Assembly (NCBI RefSeq): GCF_008386695.1
Contig: NZ_VUOC01000004.1
Coordinates: 1,242,327 to 1,306,326, forward strand
Reading direction: 5' to 3'
Source of the DNA: Chitinophaga agrisoli
Lineage (GTDB): Bacteria > Bacteroidota > Bacteroidia > Chitinophagales > Chitinophagaceae
DNA: 64,000 nt
Below, in pieces: positions 9,532 to 18,139 of the stretch. The notes under the pieces were generated by a model. That model was not told where the DNA came from, did no database searches, and was given only the letters and a program-made list of their open reading frames with translations. Numbering within the stretch: the stretch's first letter is position 1; each line of letters starts with the position of its first letter. A program made the position numbers and the translations under genes.

Positions 9532-10908
9532 ATGAATGGCTTGATGGAAGCGCCGGTTATTAACGGCAGCGCGCTGGATCAGAATGCGGATAGCCTTTCG
9601 CGGGAGATCACCTGGTTTGCCCAGGTAGTGAATGCCCGCCTGCAGGCCTATTTTAACCCGGAAGATATTACCGCCGGTACGGATGACAGCACCCCGGACC
9701 TATCCGGCGACCACTCCGTATACGCGGATTTTGTGAACTATTATCACCTGAACAGGGATGAGCGCCTGTTGCTGATGTTAACCCTGATACCCCATATACA
9801 GCCGCACCTGCTGGATGTTTTCTTTACGGTGAATAAAGCCTCCGGCCGTGGGCACACAGAGTTTGGCGGTATTAAGGGCACGCGCCACAGCGGTTTCCTG
9901 CCCACCATAGAAACAGCGTTATTCCTGCTGGCAGGCAATGACCTGGGGCACCGTTTCCGGCTGTATAAAATGTTTGAACCGGAGCATATCTTCTCCGCCC
10001 ACCAGATCATTACCATAGATCCCGCGCCGGGCAGTGAGCCTTTTTACAGCAGCCCGGTCAGCATCTCTGAAGAATATGTGGACTTCTTTACCACAGGACA
10101 TTTCAGGAAACCCAATTTCAGTATGGAATTCCCCGCACGGCGCCTTACGACAGGCCTGCAATGGTCTGACCTGGTAGTGGATGATCATACCGCGCAACAG
10201 CTGGATGAGCTGCGTATATGGATCCAACACGGCGCCACGCTTAATGAGGACTGGGGTATGTCGCAAAAGCTGAAACCCGGCTACAAAGTGCTGTTCCATG
10301 GTCCGCCTGGTACAGGTAAGACCTTAACAGCCTCCCTGCTGGGCAAACTGTACCAGCTGGATGTATACCGGGTAGACCTCTCTATGGTGATCTCCAAGTA
10401 TATAGGCGAAACAGAGAAGAACCTGGAAAAGGTATTCCGCAAAGCGGAGAATAAAAACTGGATCCTCTTCTTTGACGAAGCGGACGCGCTGTTTGGCAAA
10501 CGTACCAATATCTCTGACTCGCATGACAAATATGCGAACCAGGAGATCGCCTACCTGCTGCAACGCCTGGAAGATTACCGCGGCCTGGTGATACTGGCCT
10601 CTAACATGCGTAATAATGTAGACGAGGCCTTTACGCGCCGGCTGCAGGCGATCATACATTTCCAGCAGCCACAGGCCAGGGAGCGTTTGCGCTTATGGCA
10701 GAACTCTTTTAGCCGGGAATGCCAGCCTCCTGCCCGTGCGGAACTGGAGCGTATTGCCCACCAGTATGAGCTGTCTGGCGGTTCGATAATGAACGTGGTG
10801 CAGTTTGCATCGCTGATGGCATTGAACCGTAACGATCGTCATATCCTTACGGAGGATGTGCTGCAAGGCATCCGGAAAGAACTAAAAAAAGAAGGTAAAA
10901 CTATCTAA
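9532..10908 (+). CDS. eCIS AAA+ ATPase (Afp15-like), 458 aa
   Basis: AAA+ ATPase that accompanies nearly every Afp/PVC-type contractile injection system and is needed for particle assembly or sheath termination in studied examples. Walker A is GPPGTGKT at about residues 257-264, Walker B is FFDEADALFG near 312-321, followed by a sensor-1-like ILASNMRNN and an arginine-finger-like segment EAFTRRLQ. The N-terminal 230 residues are a non-catalytic domain typical of this subfamily. It is followed after 10 bp by the first DUF4157 payload gene, so core machinery and payloads appear to be co-transcribed. Confidence 0.93.
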   Translation: MNGLMEAPVINGSALDQNADSLSREITWFAQVVNARLQAYFNPEDITAGTDDSTPDLSGDHSVYADFVNYYHLNRDERLLLMLTLIPHIQPHLLDVFFTVNKASGRGHTEFGGIKGTRHSGFLPTIETALFLLAGNDLGHRFRLYKMFEPEHIFSAHQIITIDPAPGSEPFYSSPVSISEEYVDFFTTGHFRKPNFSMEFPARRLTTGLQWSDLVVDDHTAQQLDELRIWIQHGATLNEDWGMSQKLKPGYKVLFHGPPGTGKTLTASLLGKLYQLDVYRVDLSMVISKYIGETEKNLEKVFRKAENKNWILFFDEADALFGKRTNISDSHDKYANQEIAYLLQRLEDYRGLVILASNMRNNVDEAFTRRLQAIIHFQQPQARERLRLWQNSFSRECQPPARAELERIAHQYELSGGSIMNVVQFASLMALNRNDRHILTEDVLQGIRKELKKEGKTI

Positions 10909-10918
10909 AACCCTTAGT

Positions 10919-12142
10919 ATGCATAACCCACAACACGCAACACAGGGAGGATCTGGCGCTACGCCCGCTGCTGCACATACAGCGCTTACTGTTGGCGCGG
11001 TGAACGATCCGCAGGAAGCAGAGGCAGACGCCGTAGCAGACCATATTATGCGCATGCCGGCAGACACGCTGGTACAACGGCAGGAAGCCGGTATTGAAGA
11101 AGAAGAAAAAGTACAACGGCAGGTTATGCCTGCTTTTATACAACGTAAATGCGCCGCCTGTTCCGCAGAAGAAACGGTACAACGACAGGTGCTGCCCAGT
11201 TTTATTCAACGCAAATGCGCCCAATGCGAAGAAGAGGAGAAAGCGCAACGGAGCCCGCTGCCTTCCTTTATACAGCGGAAGGAAAACGGCGGCGAGAGCA
11301 AAGCCAGTGACGCGGTAACCAGTGGCATACGCGCCACCCGGGGCAACGGCCGTTCCCTGCCGGAAGGCACAAAAAGTTTTATGGAAAGCCGCTTTGGAAC
11401 GGATTTCTCTGATGTACGCATCCATACAGGCGGATATGCCAGCCAGCTCTCCAACGATCTGCAGGCGCAGGCGTTTACCGTAGGAAACGATATTTATTTC
11501 AACAGCGGCAAGTTTGCCCCGGAATCTGACAGCGGCAAACACCTGCTGGCGCATGAGCTTACGCACGTAGTGCAACAGTCCGGCGGCATAGGCCGTAAGA
11601 TACAGCGGCTGGGCGCTAATCCGGGATGTACCGCCACCCAGCGGCGCGATATCCATCAGTTTATATTTGACGCCGGCGCCTGGGTACGGAATGCACTGGT
11701 AAAACTGGAAACCAGGCCGATAACAGCACAGGTGCGCGCCGCAATGACCCGGCATTTCGGCATCGCCGCTACCGAAGCCAATATAGCTACCATTGCGGCC
11801 AGGTTACGCACTGCCCGCACAGAAATGTATACGGTAGATATTAACTGCCTGGATGCTGCGGGCCATGCCCTTTGCGCTGACCGCGGCGGATTGACCCTGG
11901 TACCCGGCGGACATGCCTTTAGCATTTGCACCAATATAGCCTTTGGCCCCACAGCAGACGCCACTTACCGCAGGGCGCTGGTATTGCATGAGGCCTTCCA
12001 CTCCGCCTTTGCCGCTATGGGCGCTGCGGACGACGCCTATTCCGGCTGGCGCGGGCATTCCGGCACTACAGCAGGTTATCCCGGCCCTACGCCGCTTAAT
12101 AATGCAGACGCGTATACATCCCTGGTGATCGATCTATCGTAA
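10919..12142 (+). CDS. DUF4157 eCIS payload with C-terminal M35-like metallopeptidase domain
   Basis: Likely injected toxin, 407 aa. Residues 1-150 are a leader: a 'DPQEAEADAVADHIMRMP' segment, then four FIQRK/VQRQ-type repeats, two with a CxxC pair (RKCAAC, RKCAQC). The DUF4157 core starts at MESRFGTDF (155) and contains HELTH at 212-216, a zincin-like motif. The C-terminal part (about 230-407) has a second HExxH, HEAFH at 357-361, followed by an Asp-rich turn (ADDAY) and NADAY at 395-399. That order resembles M35/lysine-specific (aspzincin) metallopeptidases, so the payload is probably a zinc protease. The family match is from motif order only. It is the first of three paralogues sharing leader and core but not C-terminus. 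Confidence 0.8.
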   Translation: MHNPQHATQGGSGATPAAAHTALTVGAVNDPQEAEADAVADHIMRMPADTLVQRQEAGIEEEEKVQRQVMPAFIQRKCAACSAEETVQRQVLPSFIQRKCAQCEEEEKAQRSPLPSFIQRKENGGESKASDAVTSGIRATRGNGRSLPEGTKSFMESRFGTDFSDVRIHTGGYASQLSNDLQAQAFTVGNDIYFNSGKFAPESDSGKHLLAHELTHVVQQSGGIGRKIQRLGANPGCTATQRRDIHQFIFDAGAWVRNALVKLETRPITAQVRAAMTRHFGIAATEANIATIAARLRTARTEMYTVDINCLDAAGHALCADRGGLTLVPGGHAFSICTNIAFGPTADATYRRALVLHEAFHSAFAAMGAADDAYSGWRGHSGTTAGYPGPTPLNNADAYTSLVIDLS

Positions 12143-12187
12143 TGTTCTGTTTGTCAACACCGGCCGTTCCCTCAAAATCCTATAATT

Positions 12188-13192
12188 ATGTACACCAGCA
12201 AACCCGCTATCCACACAGGTAGTACCGCTACACCAGCAGCGGCTAATACGCAGCTTGTCATTGGGCCGGTAGATGCCCCGCAGGAAAGAGAAGCCGACGC
12301 CATAGCCGAACGTGTGATACGTATGCCCATCCCCTCCTTTATTCAACGGAAATGCGCCCATTGCGAACAGGAAGAGCAGGCGCAGCGTAAACCGCTGGCA
12401 TCCTTTATCCAGAGAAAAGAAGCATCAGGCAATGCCACGGCCAGCGCAGCCGTTACGCAACAGATCCATGCCACGCAAGGCGGCGGCAGCGCTATGTCTG
12501 GCAGCACCCGTAGTTTTATGGAAAGCCGTTTTGGCGCTGATTTTTCCAGTGTGCGCATCCATACCGGCACGGATGCGGTACAACTCTCCCGCGATCTTAA
12601 TGCGCAGGCATTTACGGTAGGCAATGATATTTACTTTAACTCCGGCAAGTATGCCCCGGAATCTACGGAAGGCAAACACCTGCTGGCGCATGAGCTCACC
12701 CATACCCTGCAGCAAAGCGGCGGTATAGGCCGTAAAATGATCCAGCGGATGGCGCCTTGTCCCCCACATTTGAACGCCACTGATCCTGCTCCGCCCGGAT
12801 GGCGCCCTTATCATGGCGCAGTAGGCAGTCATATGTTCCATTGTGGCTTCAGGGGCATCCTGGAAGACAGGCAACCTTCTCCCGGAGACCCAATGAATGA
12901 GTGCTTTTATGATCACAGCGGCAACTTAGTGGATGACTCCCATGAATTTTCAGGATGCGCCGGTACGGCAAACGATTATGACGGAGGTGTAAATCCATTA
13001 TTACATTTCTTTCCTGATCCGGGCGGCATTGTGCGGAGCGGGCCGCGTGCCTTTGTAGAATCCAGGATACATGAACAGGCCCAGCAAGCCATGCAACAGA
13101 TTGAATGTAACCGTGCATGCGACACACTGGAATCCTGGTGGCAGCGGGCATTTTGTTATATAGGATGTAACCCGCGTAGTATGATGCCTTAA
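12188..13192 (+). CDS. DUF4157 eCIS payload with short Cys/His/Asp-rich C-terminal domain of unknown function
   Basis: Second member of the cassette, 334 aa. It has the same leader (DPQEREADAIAERVIRMP, then SFIQRKCAHC and SFIQRK) but fewer repeats than the first member. The DUF4157 core has HELTH at 168-172. After residue about 188 comes a different domain of roughly 145 residues with MFHCGF, NECFYDHSGNLVDD and FSGCAGTANDYD, ending in a helix with paired Cys (CNRACD, FCYIGC). The 'CFYD..GNLV' pattern recurs, to my knowledge, in other DUF4157-associated C-terminal domains of unknown activity. Conserved-looking His, Asp and Cys residues suggest an enzyme or a disulfide-stabilised toxin, but I cannot name an activity. 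Confidence 0.7.
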   Translation: MYTSKPAIHTGSTATPAAANTQLVIGPVDAPQEREADAIAERVIRMPIPSFIQRKCAHCEQEEQAQRKPLASFIQRKEASGNATASAAVTQQIHATQGGGSAMSGSTRSFMESRFGADFSSVRIHTGTDAVQLSRDLNAQAFTVGNDIYFNSGKYAPESTEGKHLLAHELTHTLQQSGGIGRKMIQRMAPCPPHLNATDPAPPGWRPYHGAVGSHMFHCGFRGILEDRQPSPGDPMNECFYDHSGNLVDDSHEFSGCAGTANDYDGGVNPLLHFFPDPGGIVRSGPRAFVESRIHEQAQQAMQQIECNRACDTLESWWQRAFCYIGCNPRSMMP

Positions 13193-13207
13193 TAAATTCC
13201 TCAAAAT

Positions 13208-15187
13208 ATGCCAGAACAAACAATGATAGCCACACTGGCCAATGGTAACCCTATTCCCGCCGCGGAAGCGCATATAACAACGCAAGACACGGAGCACACA
13301 CAGGAATATTATGCCCCATGGGCATTGACACGTTTGCCTGTACAACGGAAGTTAGCTATAGGCGCGGTAGATGATCCATTGGAAAGAGAGGCCGATAGCA
13401 TGGCGGATAAAGTAATGCGCATGCCCATTCCTTCGTTCATTCAACGCAAATGTGCGCATTGCGAAGAAGAAAAAAAAGCCCAGCGCAAACCGCTGGCTGC
13501 TTTTATCCAGAAAAAAGGAACAGAAGGCAATAGTTATACAAGCAATGCCGTTGCCAGCCAGATACAGGCTACAAAAGGCAGTGGCAGCACACTGCTCCGC
13601 AACACCAAAAGCTTTATGGAAAGCCGTTTTGGCGCTGATTTCTCCCGCGTACGCCTCCATACCGGCGATTATGCGGCGCAAATGTCTACCGAACTGAATG
13701 CACAGGCATTCACGGTAGGCAATGATATTTATTTCAATGCCGGGAAGTTTTCGCCTGAGACATCCAGCGGACAATATTTGCTGGCGCATGAGCTGACGCA
13801 TACCATTCAGCAGCGTGGTGGCGATACGGCGATAAGGCGATTTGGGTCTGATGAGCACCGGCGTATGGGTGACAGCGCTGTGGGTGGGCATGTATTTGTG
13901 ACCGCTTACGGCCGGTTCTCTTTTGGCGAGATGGTAGCCATGGCGGGCGATTATTTTGAAAGTGTGGACGAGATTGCCCGTTTAGCAGAAAGCGGCAATC
14001 CAACTGACAGGGAACAGATTGAATATGTGCTCTGGAAAGTAAATCCCACCCGTCCCATGCCGGTGGTGAGCGAAAGCGCGATAGCAATGGTTATGAACCG
14101 GTACTACCGGCTGGCGGCCGCCAATGAAACCCATTTTTCTACTGGCGGCACTTTAGGCAACAGCAACCGGGCACGATATATCAGCCTGCACATGAATGCG
14201 CTCAATGAAGCATTTGCTGAGGGGCGTAACCCGGTAACCCCAAGAAGATGGACCTGGCAGACCACTGAAGGATTTGCGCAACACTACCTGACGGATGCAT
14301 TTTCCGCGGGTCATGTCAGAACCGAACGTGGTAATATACAACGGCACTGGAATGGCCTTTATCCCAACTTTACCAATAACCTGGTTAGCATGATAAGTTG
14401 CTACATGGCCGCCCATATCAATGCCCGGGATGCCGTGGGTTACTTCAGTTCGGTAGACGGGTTGGCAACGGATATAGCTCCTGTTATAAGGGGGCAGGCA
14501 GGTAATGTACTTTCAGCCTTCTCAATTGGGGACCTCATTTCAATAGTGCTGCATGACGCGGACAATGCAGGCCTGGATGTTGTAAGCCCCAGAGGCCCCG
14601 CCGGCACCACCTTTCCCTCGCCTTTCCATTGGAGAGCGGTGGGCGATGAAAACCTTTTCCCCAGAACAGGGACTGCCAGCACCGCCCAGCAGCAAACGCA
14701 GCAAATGATGTCGGAGGCTATGTTCTTAAGTCATGATGAAGGCAGGCAGGCTTATACTGCCGGTATTTCCAATGATATAAGTACACTCGCCAGACTGACG
14801 GATCTGATGAATTTCAGGGCATTGTCACTGATCCCTTCAGAAGATACATCATCTACCACCAACCCTGTATATGTATGGCGGGCAGCCAATCTTGCCGCAC
14901 TGCCGACCAATATCCAGGCATTAATAACGGCGGCATTTCTGCCGGACACAGAGATAAGAAAAGAATTGGACGCATTGGCCATTCCCTGCATTACACCGGC
15001 AAGCGGATTTGATCTGCATACCCGTGACGCTTTCTTATGCTTTAAACAAAAACTGCTGGCAGATGTGTGGGGCACTATCCAGGAAATTGCAGCAGGGGGC
15101 ACGGCATTATGTCCGCCGGGGCAGAATGATTTTTGCCCCACACTGAGGAATTCCTGCCAACCATCGGCACAATTAGGAGGACACTAA
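13208..15187 (+). CDS. DUF4157 eCIS payload with phospholipase C/P1-nuclease-like C-terminal domain
   Basis: Third and longest cassette member, 659 aa. A roughly 40-residue N-terminal extension precedes the leader (DDPLEREADSMADKVMRMP, SFIQRKCAHC, AFIQKK). The DUF4157 core has HELTH at 194-198. From about residue 212 a helical domain follows with DEHRRMGD, FGEMVAMAGDYF, a NETHF segment, and AQHYLTDAFSAGHVR, which places H359, D363 and H369 on one helix and turn. This His/Asp pattern resembles zinc-dependent phospholipase C/S1-P1 nucleases, so lipid or nucleic acid hydrolysis is a reasonable guess. The last 150 residues are not recognisable. The start 15 bp after the previous stop supports co-transcription. 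Confidence 0.7.
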   Translation: MPEQTMIATLANGNPIPAAEAHITTQDTEHTQEYYAPWALTRLPVQRKLAIGAVDDPLEREADSMADKVMRMPIPSFIQRKCAHCEEEKKAQRKPLAAFIQKKGTEGNSYTSNAVASQIQATKGSGSTLLRNTKSFMESRFGADFSRVRLHTGDYAAQMSTELNAQAFTVGNDIYFNAGKFSPETSSGQYLLAHELTHTIQQRGGDTAIRRFGSDEHRRMGDSAVGGHVFVTAYGRFSFGEMVAMAGDYFESVDEIARLAESGNPTDREQIEYVLWKVNPTRPMPVVSESAIAMVMNRYYRLAAANETHFSTGGTLGNSNRARYISLHMNALNEAFAEGRNPVTPRRWTWQTTEGFAQHYLTDAFSAGHVRTERGNIQRHWNGLYPNFTNNLVSMISCYMAAHINARDAVGYFSSVDGLATDIAPVIRGQAGNVLSAFSIGDLISIVLHDADNAGLDVVSPRGPAGTTFPSPFHWRAVGDENLFPRTGTASTAQQQTQQMMSEAMFLSHDEGRQAYTAGISNDISTLARLTDLMNFRALSLIPSEDTSSTTNPVYVWRAANLAALPTNIQALITAAFLPDTEIRKELDALAIPCITPASGFDLHTRDAFLCFKQKLLADVWGTIQEIAAGGTALCPPGQNDFCPTLRNSCQPSAQLGGH

Positions 15188-15348
15188 AAAACGGGATACA
15201 GCAAACGTACTGATAACTTTGTCCGGGTGGAAAACTGTAGCAGATGGAGCGCAGCAGGCGCTGGCAAGGCCGTTTGCGATACAGGGATAGTGCTAAGGAG
15301 CTGATGTTAGAGAGGACGGAGGACGCGTGTGACTGGAGCAAATAAAAC

Positions 15349-15385
15349 AAGGGTGTACCCTAACATTTACGATACACCCTTTTCT
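15349..15385. terminator. Terminator hairpin between convergent units
   Basis: Perfect 9-bp stem AAGGGTGTA (15349-15357) / TACACCCTT (15373-15381) with a 15-base loop, T-rich on one side and followed by a run of A on the other. It lies between the last payload gene (ends 15187) and the HbpS-like gene on the opposite strand (ends 15397), so it could end both transcripts. Bases 15188-15348 hold nothing I recognise. Confidence 0.7.
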
Positions 15386-15396
15386 TGTTCACCGGT

Positions 15397-15798
15397 CTAT
15401 TTCACAGCTTTGGTCCCCGCTTCTGCTACTGTATGATCATTTTCTACGGTGCTGCCGGATACCCCGATAGCGCCAATCACCTCACCCTTACTGTTTTTGA
15501 TAGGGATACCACCGGGAAAGGTGATCAATCCGCCATTGGAGTGCTCAATGTTATACAATGAGCCTCCCGGCTGAGAGAGCTGCCCAATATCACCCGTGTT
15601 CATGTTAAAGAAACGCGCGGTGCGGGCCTTGCGGATCGCAATGTCTATAGAGCCCAGCCATGCCCCGTCCATACGGGCAAAAGCGGTAAGGTTAGCGCCG
15701 GCGTCTACGACGGCGATGTTCATTAAGGTGCCGATATCCGCTGCTTTTTTTTGGGCGGCCTTTACGGCTTCCATTGCCTGTTCTAGAGTGATATTCAT
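15397..15798 (-). CDS. GlcG/HbpS (DUF336) family heme-binding-like protein
   Basis: Complete 133-residue single-domain member of the GlcG/HbpS family. The sequence opens with the typical helix [16 protein letters not shown], followed by [20 protein letters not shown] and [19 protein letters not shown], and ends at EAGTKAV. Related proteins bind heme or corrinoid, or accompany oxidoreductases with an unclear role. No signal peptide is seen. It lies 78 bp downstream of the formaldehyde dehydrogenase-like gene on the same strand and is likely co-transcribed with it. The exact ligand is unknown. Confidence 0.85.
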   Translation of the reverse strand: MNITLEQAMEAVKAAQKKAADIGTLMNIAVVDAGANLTAFARMDGAWLGSIDIAIRKARTARFFNMNTGDIGQLSQPGGSLYNIEHSNGGLITFPGGIPIKNSKGEVIGAIGVSGSTVENDHTVAEAGTKAVK

Positions 15799-15876
15799 AT
15801 AGTGTAAATAAGGTTTGCTGTAAGGGCCACGGGCCGCAGCCGTTGATCCTGATCTGTTGCCCGTGGCGGTGGTTGT

Positions 15877-17067
15877 TTAATTTGGAATCATTCCATTTGG
15901 ATCCAGTACGAACTTTTTAGCCGCTCCTTTGTCGAAATCGTGATAGCCTCCCGGTGCGTCATCCAACCTGATCACCTGTACATTTACAGCTTTGGCGATC
16001 TGGATTTTATCATAGATTATGGTGTTCATCAGCTGACGATGATATTTCATGACCGGGCACTGGCCGGTGGCAAAGGAAAGGGATTTGGCCCAACCAAGGC
16101 CCAGGCGAAGGCTCAGGTTGCCGGTTTTGGCGGCTTCCTCGTGCGCGCCGGGGTCCTCTGTTACATAGAGGCCCGGGATGCCAACGGCGCCGCCGGCCCG
16201 GGTGATCTGCATGGCCGCGTTTAATACCGTAGCCGGTTGTTCTGTGCCGGCGGCATGCCCGTGTCCCCGTGCTTCAAACCCCACACAATCCACCGCAGCA
16301 TCTACTTCGGGCACGCCTATGATGCCGGCTATCTGGTCCGGCAACGGTGTATCACTGCGCAGGTCCACTATTTCGCAGCCAAAGCTCCGGGCCTGTTCCA
16401 ACCGTTCGGGGATCATATCCCCTACGATCACTACGGCGGCACCTAAGAGATGACAGGAAGCAGCGCAAGCCAACCCTACGGGGCCGGCGCCTGCCACATA
16501 TACCACGGAGCCCGGCCCTACGCCGGCCGTTACTGCCCCGTGAAAACCTGTGGGGAAAATATCGGAAAGTAAAGTAAGATCGCGGATCTTGGCCATGGCC
16601 TGGTCTTTATCCGGGAACTTGAGCAGGTTAAAATCCGCATATGGCACCATCACATACTCCGCCTGGCCGCCTACCCATCCGCCCATATCCACATAACCAT
16701 AGGCAGCGCCCGGCCGCGACGGGTTTACATTCAGACAAATGCCCGTTTGCCCCGCCTTACAGTTACGACAGCGGCCACAGGCAATATTAAAAGGTACGGA
16801 TACGAGGTCGCCTGCCTTGATGAATTCCACATCCCGGCCGGCTTCCAACACTACGCCGGTGATCTCGTGGCCCAGCACCAGACCGGCAGGAGCGGTTGTA
16901 CGCCCTCTTACCATATGCTGATCACTGCCGCAGATATTAGTGGAAACAATCTGGAGAATAACGCCATGCTCGCATTTACGGTTACCCAGGGCCAGTTTGG
17001 GGAAGTCGATGGACTGCACCTCTACCACGCCGGGTTTAATATAAACTACACCTCGATTGGTACTCAT
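15877..17067 (-). CDS. fdhA: Glutathione-independent formaldehyde dehydrogenase-like zinc alcohol dehydrogenase
   Basis: Medium-chain zinc dehydrogenase predicted to oxidise formaldehyde or a related aldehyde/alcohol with tightly bound NAD, as in Pseudomonas FdhA. Visible features are the catalytic zinc site TNICGSDQHMV with GHEITG, the structural zinc loop CGRCRNCKAGQTGIC, and the cofactor motif GAGPVGLACA. The family's typical opening, NRGVVYIKPGVVEVQ, directly follows the ATG at 17067, so I prefer that start to the upstream in-frame ATG at 17118. It is divergent from an AraC-type regulator and followed by the HbpS-like gene. The true substrate is unproven. Confidence 0.85.
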   Translation of the reverse strand: MSTNRGVVYIKPGVVEVQSIDFPKLALGNRKCEHGVILQIVSTNICGSDQHMVRGRTTAPAGLVLGHEITGVVLEAGRDVEFIKAGDLVSVPFNIACGRCRNCKAGQTGICLNVNPSRPGAAYGYVDMGGWVGGQAEYVMVPYADFNLLKFPDKDQAMAKIRDLTLLSDIFPTGFHGAVTAGVGPGSVVYVAGAGPVGLACAASCHLLGAAVVIVGDMIPERLEQARSFGCEIVDLRSDTPLPDQIAGIIGVPEVDAAVDCVGFEARGHGHAAGTEQPATVLNAAMQITRAGGAVGIPGLYVTEDPGAHEEAAKTGNLSLRLGLGWAKSLSFATGQCPVMKYHRQLMNTIIYDKIQIAKAVNVQVIRLDDAPGGYHDFDKGAAKKFVLDPNGMIPN

Positions 17068-17188
17068 AACGCTGGATTTGGCGGCAAGATCCCCCATTAC
17101 CCTCCGATATGGTAGCATTATGATACATTTCCGGTTACACTATCGTACAAATATCGGACGGTTAGGAAAAAAGCGTTAACTTACTACT
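17068..17188. promoter_or_regulatory. Divergent promoter region between fdhA-like and araC-like genes
   Basis: Short region that must carry promoters for both divergent genes. On the minus strand, GATATTTG (17148-17155) is one base off the Bacteroidota -7 element TAnnTTTG and is suitably placed for the dehydrogenase operon. No clear -33 element was seen, nor a clear element for the regulator. AraC-type binding sites would be expected here. Confidence 0.35.
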
Positions 17189-18076
17189 ATGACAACCGCT
17201 AACTCACAGGCTCAGCCTGCCATAGAGCAGCGCCGTGTTTACAGCTACCCCCAATGCGAGCTGAACGTTTTTGAGACCACGCAACAGGCGGCCGCCATAC
17301 CGCTTAGGTTCAGCCATCTTACCATCATGTCTATGATGCGGGGGAAAAAGATCATGCACCTGGATGATCAGCGCCCGTTTGATTATCTGCCCGGTGAATC
17401 ATTGATCATCCCAGCGCATCAACACATGCTGATCGATTACCCGGAAGCCAATCTCCACGATCCCACCCAATGCACCGCGCTGGTGCTGGAAGATCATTTT
17501 ATACAGCAGACCTTCTCACAGCTGGACATGCACTACCAGGCATTTGACAATAACCATAGCTGGATAATGCCTTCCAGCGCATTCCATTTTGTGAACAGCG
17601 CGGAGATCACCGCCATCATCAGCAAAATTGTGCGCCTGAGCATGGACCATAAACCCATGAATGAGCTGCGGATAGAACTGTCATTAAAGGAACTGCTGGT
17701 ACTGATCGCGCAACAGCAGCACCTCTCCCACCTGGAGCAAACCGGCGGTTATACTAATGGCGACGACCATTTTTCACATGTGGTACATTTTATTAAACAA
17801 CATCTTTCAGAGAAGATCAGTATTGATAAGTTAAGCCGGCTGGCGTATATGAGCCGTACTAATTTCTTCAAATCGTTTAAGATGTATCTGGGGCTTTCCC
17901 CGGCGGATTATATCCTGCGGGAACGGATATCGCTGGCTAAACAGCTGTTGCAGGACCCTACGATCAGTATTGCGGAAGTGGCGTACCAGAGCGGGTTTAA
18001 TAATATCCCTTATTTTATACGGCAGTTCAAGAAACAGGAAAGGTTAACCCCGGGGGAATATAGGGTGGGGAGTTGA
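17189..18076 (+). CDS. AraC family transcriptional regulator
   Basis: 295-residue regulator. The N-terminal half (about 20-190) looks like a cupin-type effector-sensing domain of the AraC_N kind (LPGESLIIPAHQHMLIDYPE). The C-terminal 95 residues are a complete double helix-turn-helix DNA-binding domain: SIDKLSRLAYMSRTNFFKSF for the first HTH and SIAEVAYQSGFNNIPYFIRQ for the second, ending with the typical LTPGEYR. It is divergent from the fdhA-like/hbpS-like operon, which is its most likely target. The ligand is unknown, possibly an aldehyde. Confidence 0.9.
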   Translation: MTTANSQAQPAIEQRRVYSYPQCELNVFETTQQAAAIPLRFSHLTIMSMMRGKKIMHLDDQRPFDYLPGESLIIPAHQHMLIDYPEANLHDPTQCTALVLEDHFIQQTFSQLDMHYQAFDNNHSWIMPSSAFHFVNSAEITAIISKIVRLSMDHKPMNELRIELSLKELLVLIAQQQHLSHLEQTGGYTNGDDHFSHVVHFIKQHLSEKISIDKLSRLAYMSRTNFFKSFKMYLGLSPADYILRERISLAKQLLQDPTISIAEVAYQSGFNNIPYFIRQFKKQERLTPGEYRVGS

Positions 18077-18139
18077 TGGAACATGCAAACGACAGTTCGC
18101 ACTATTGAAAATCCAAACTGATTGCATATCCATCTGGTG

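Noticed and set aside
1-10908. Type VI secretion system or ordinary phage tail
   Set aside because: No TssB/C/M/J-type genes; the ATPase, baseplate pair and CIS_TMP protein fit Afp/PVC-type eCIS instead, and no phage capsid or lysis genes are visible.
10919-15187. HELTH of the DUF4157 core as proof of protease activity
   Set aside because: The motif is a family hallmark whose activity is uncertain, so I do not call the core a working protease.
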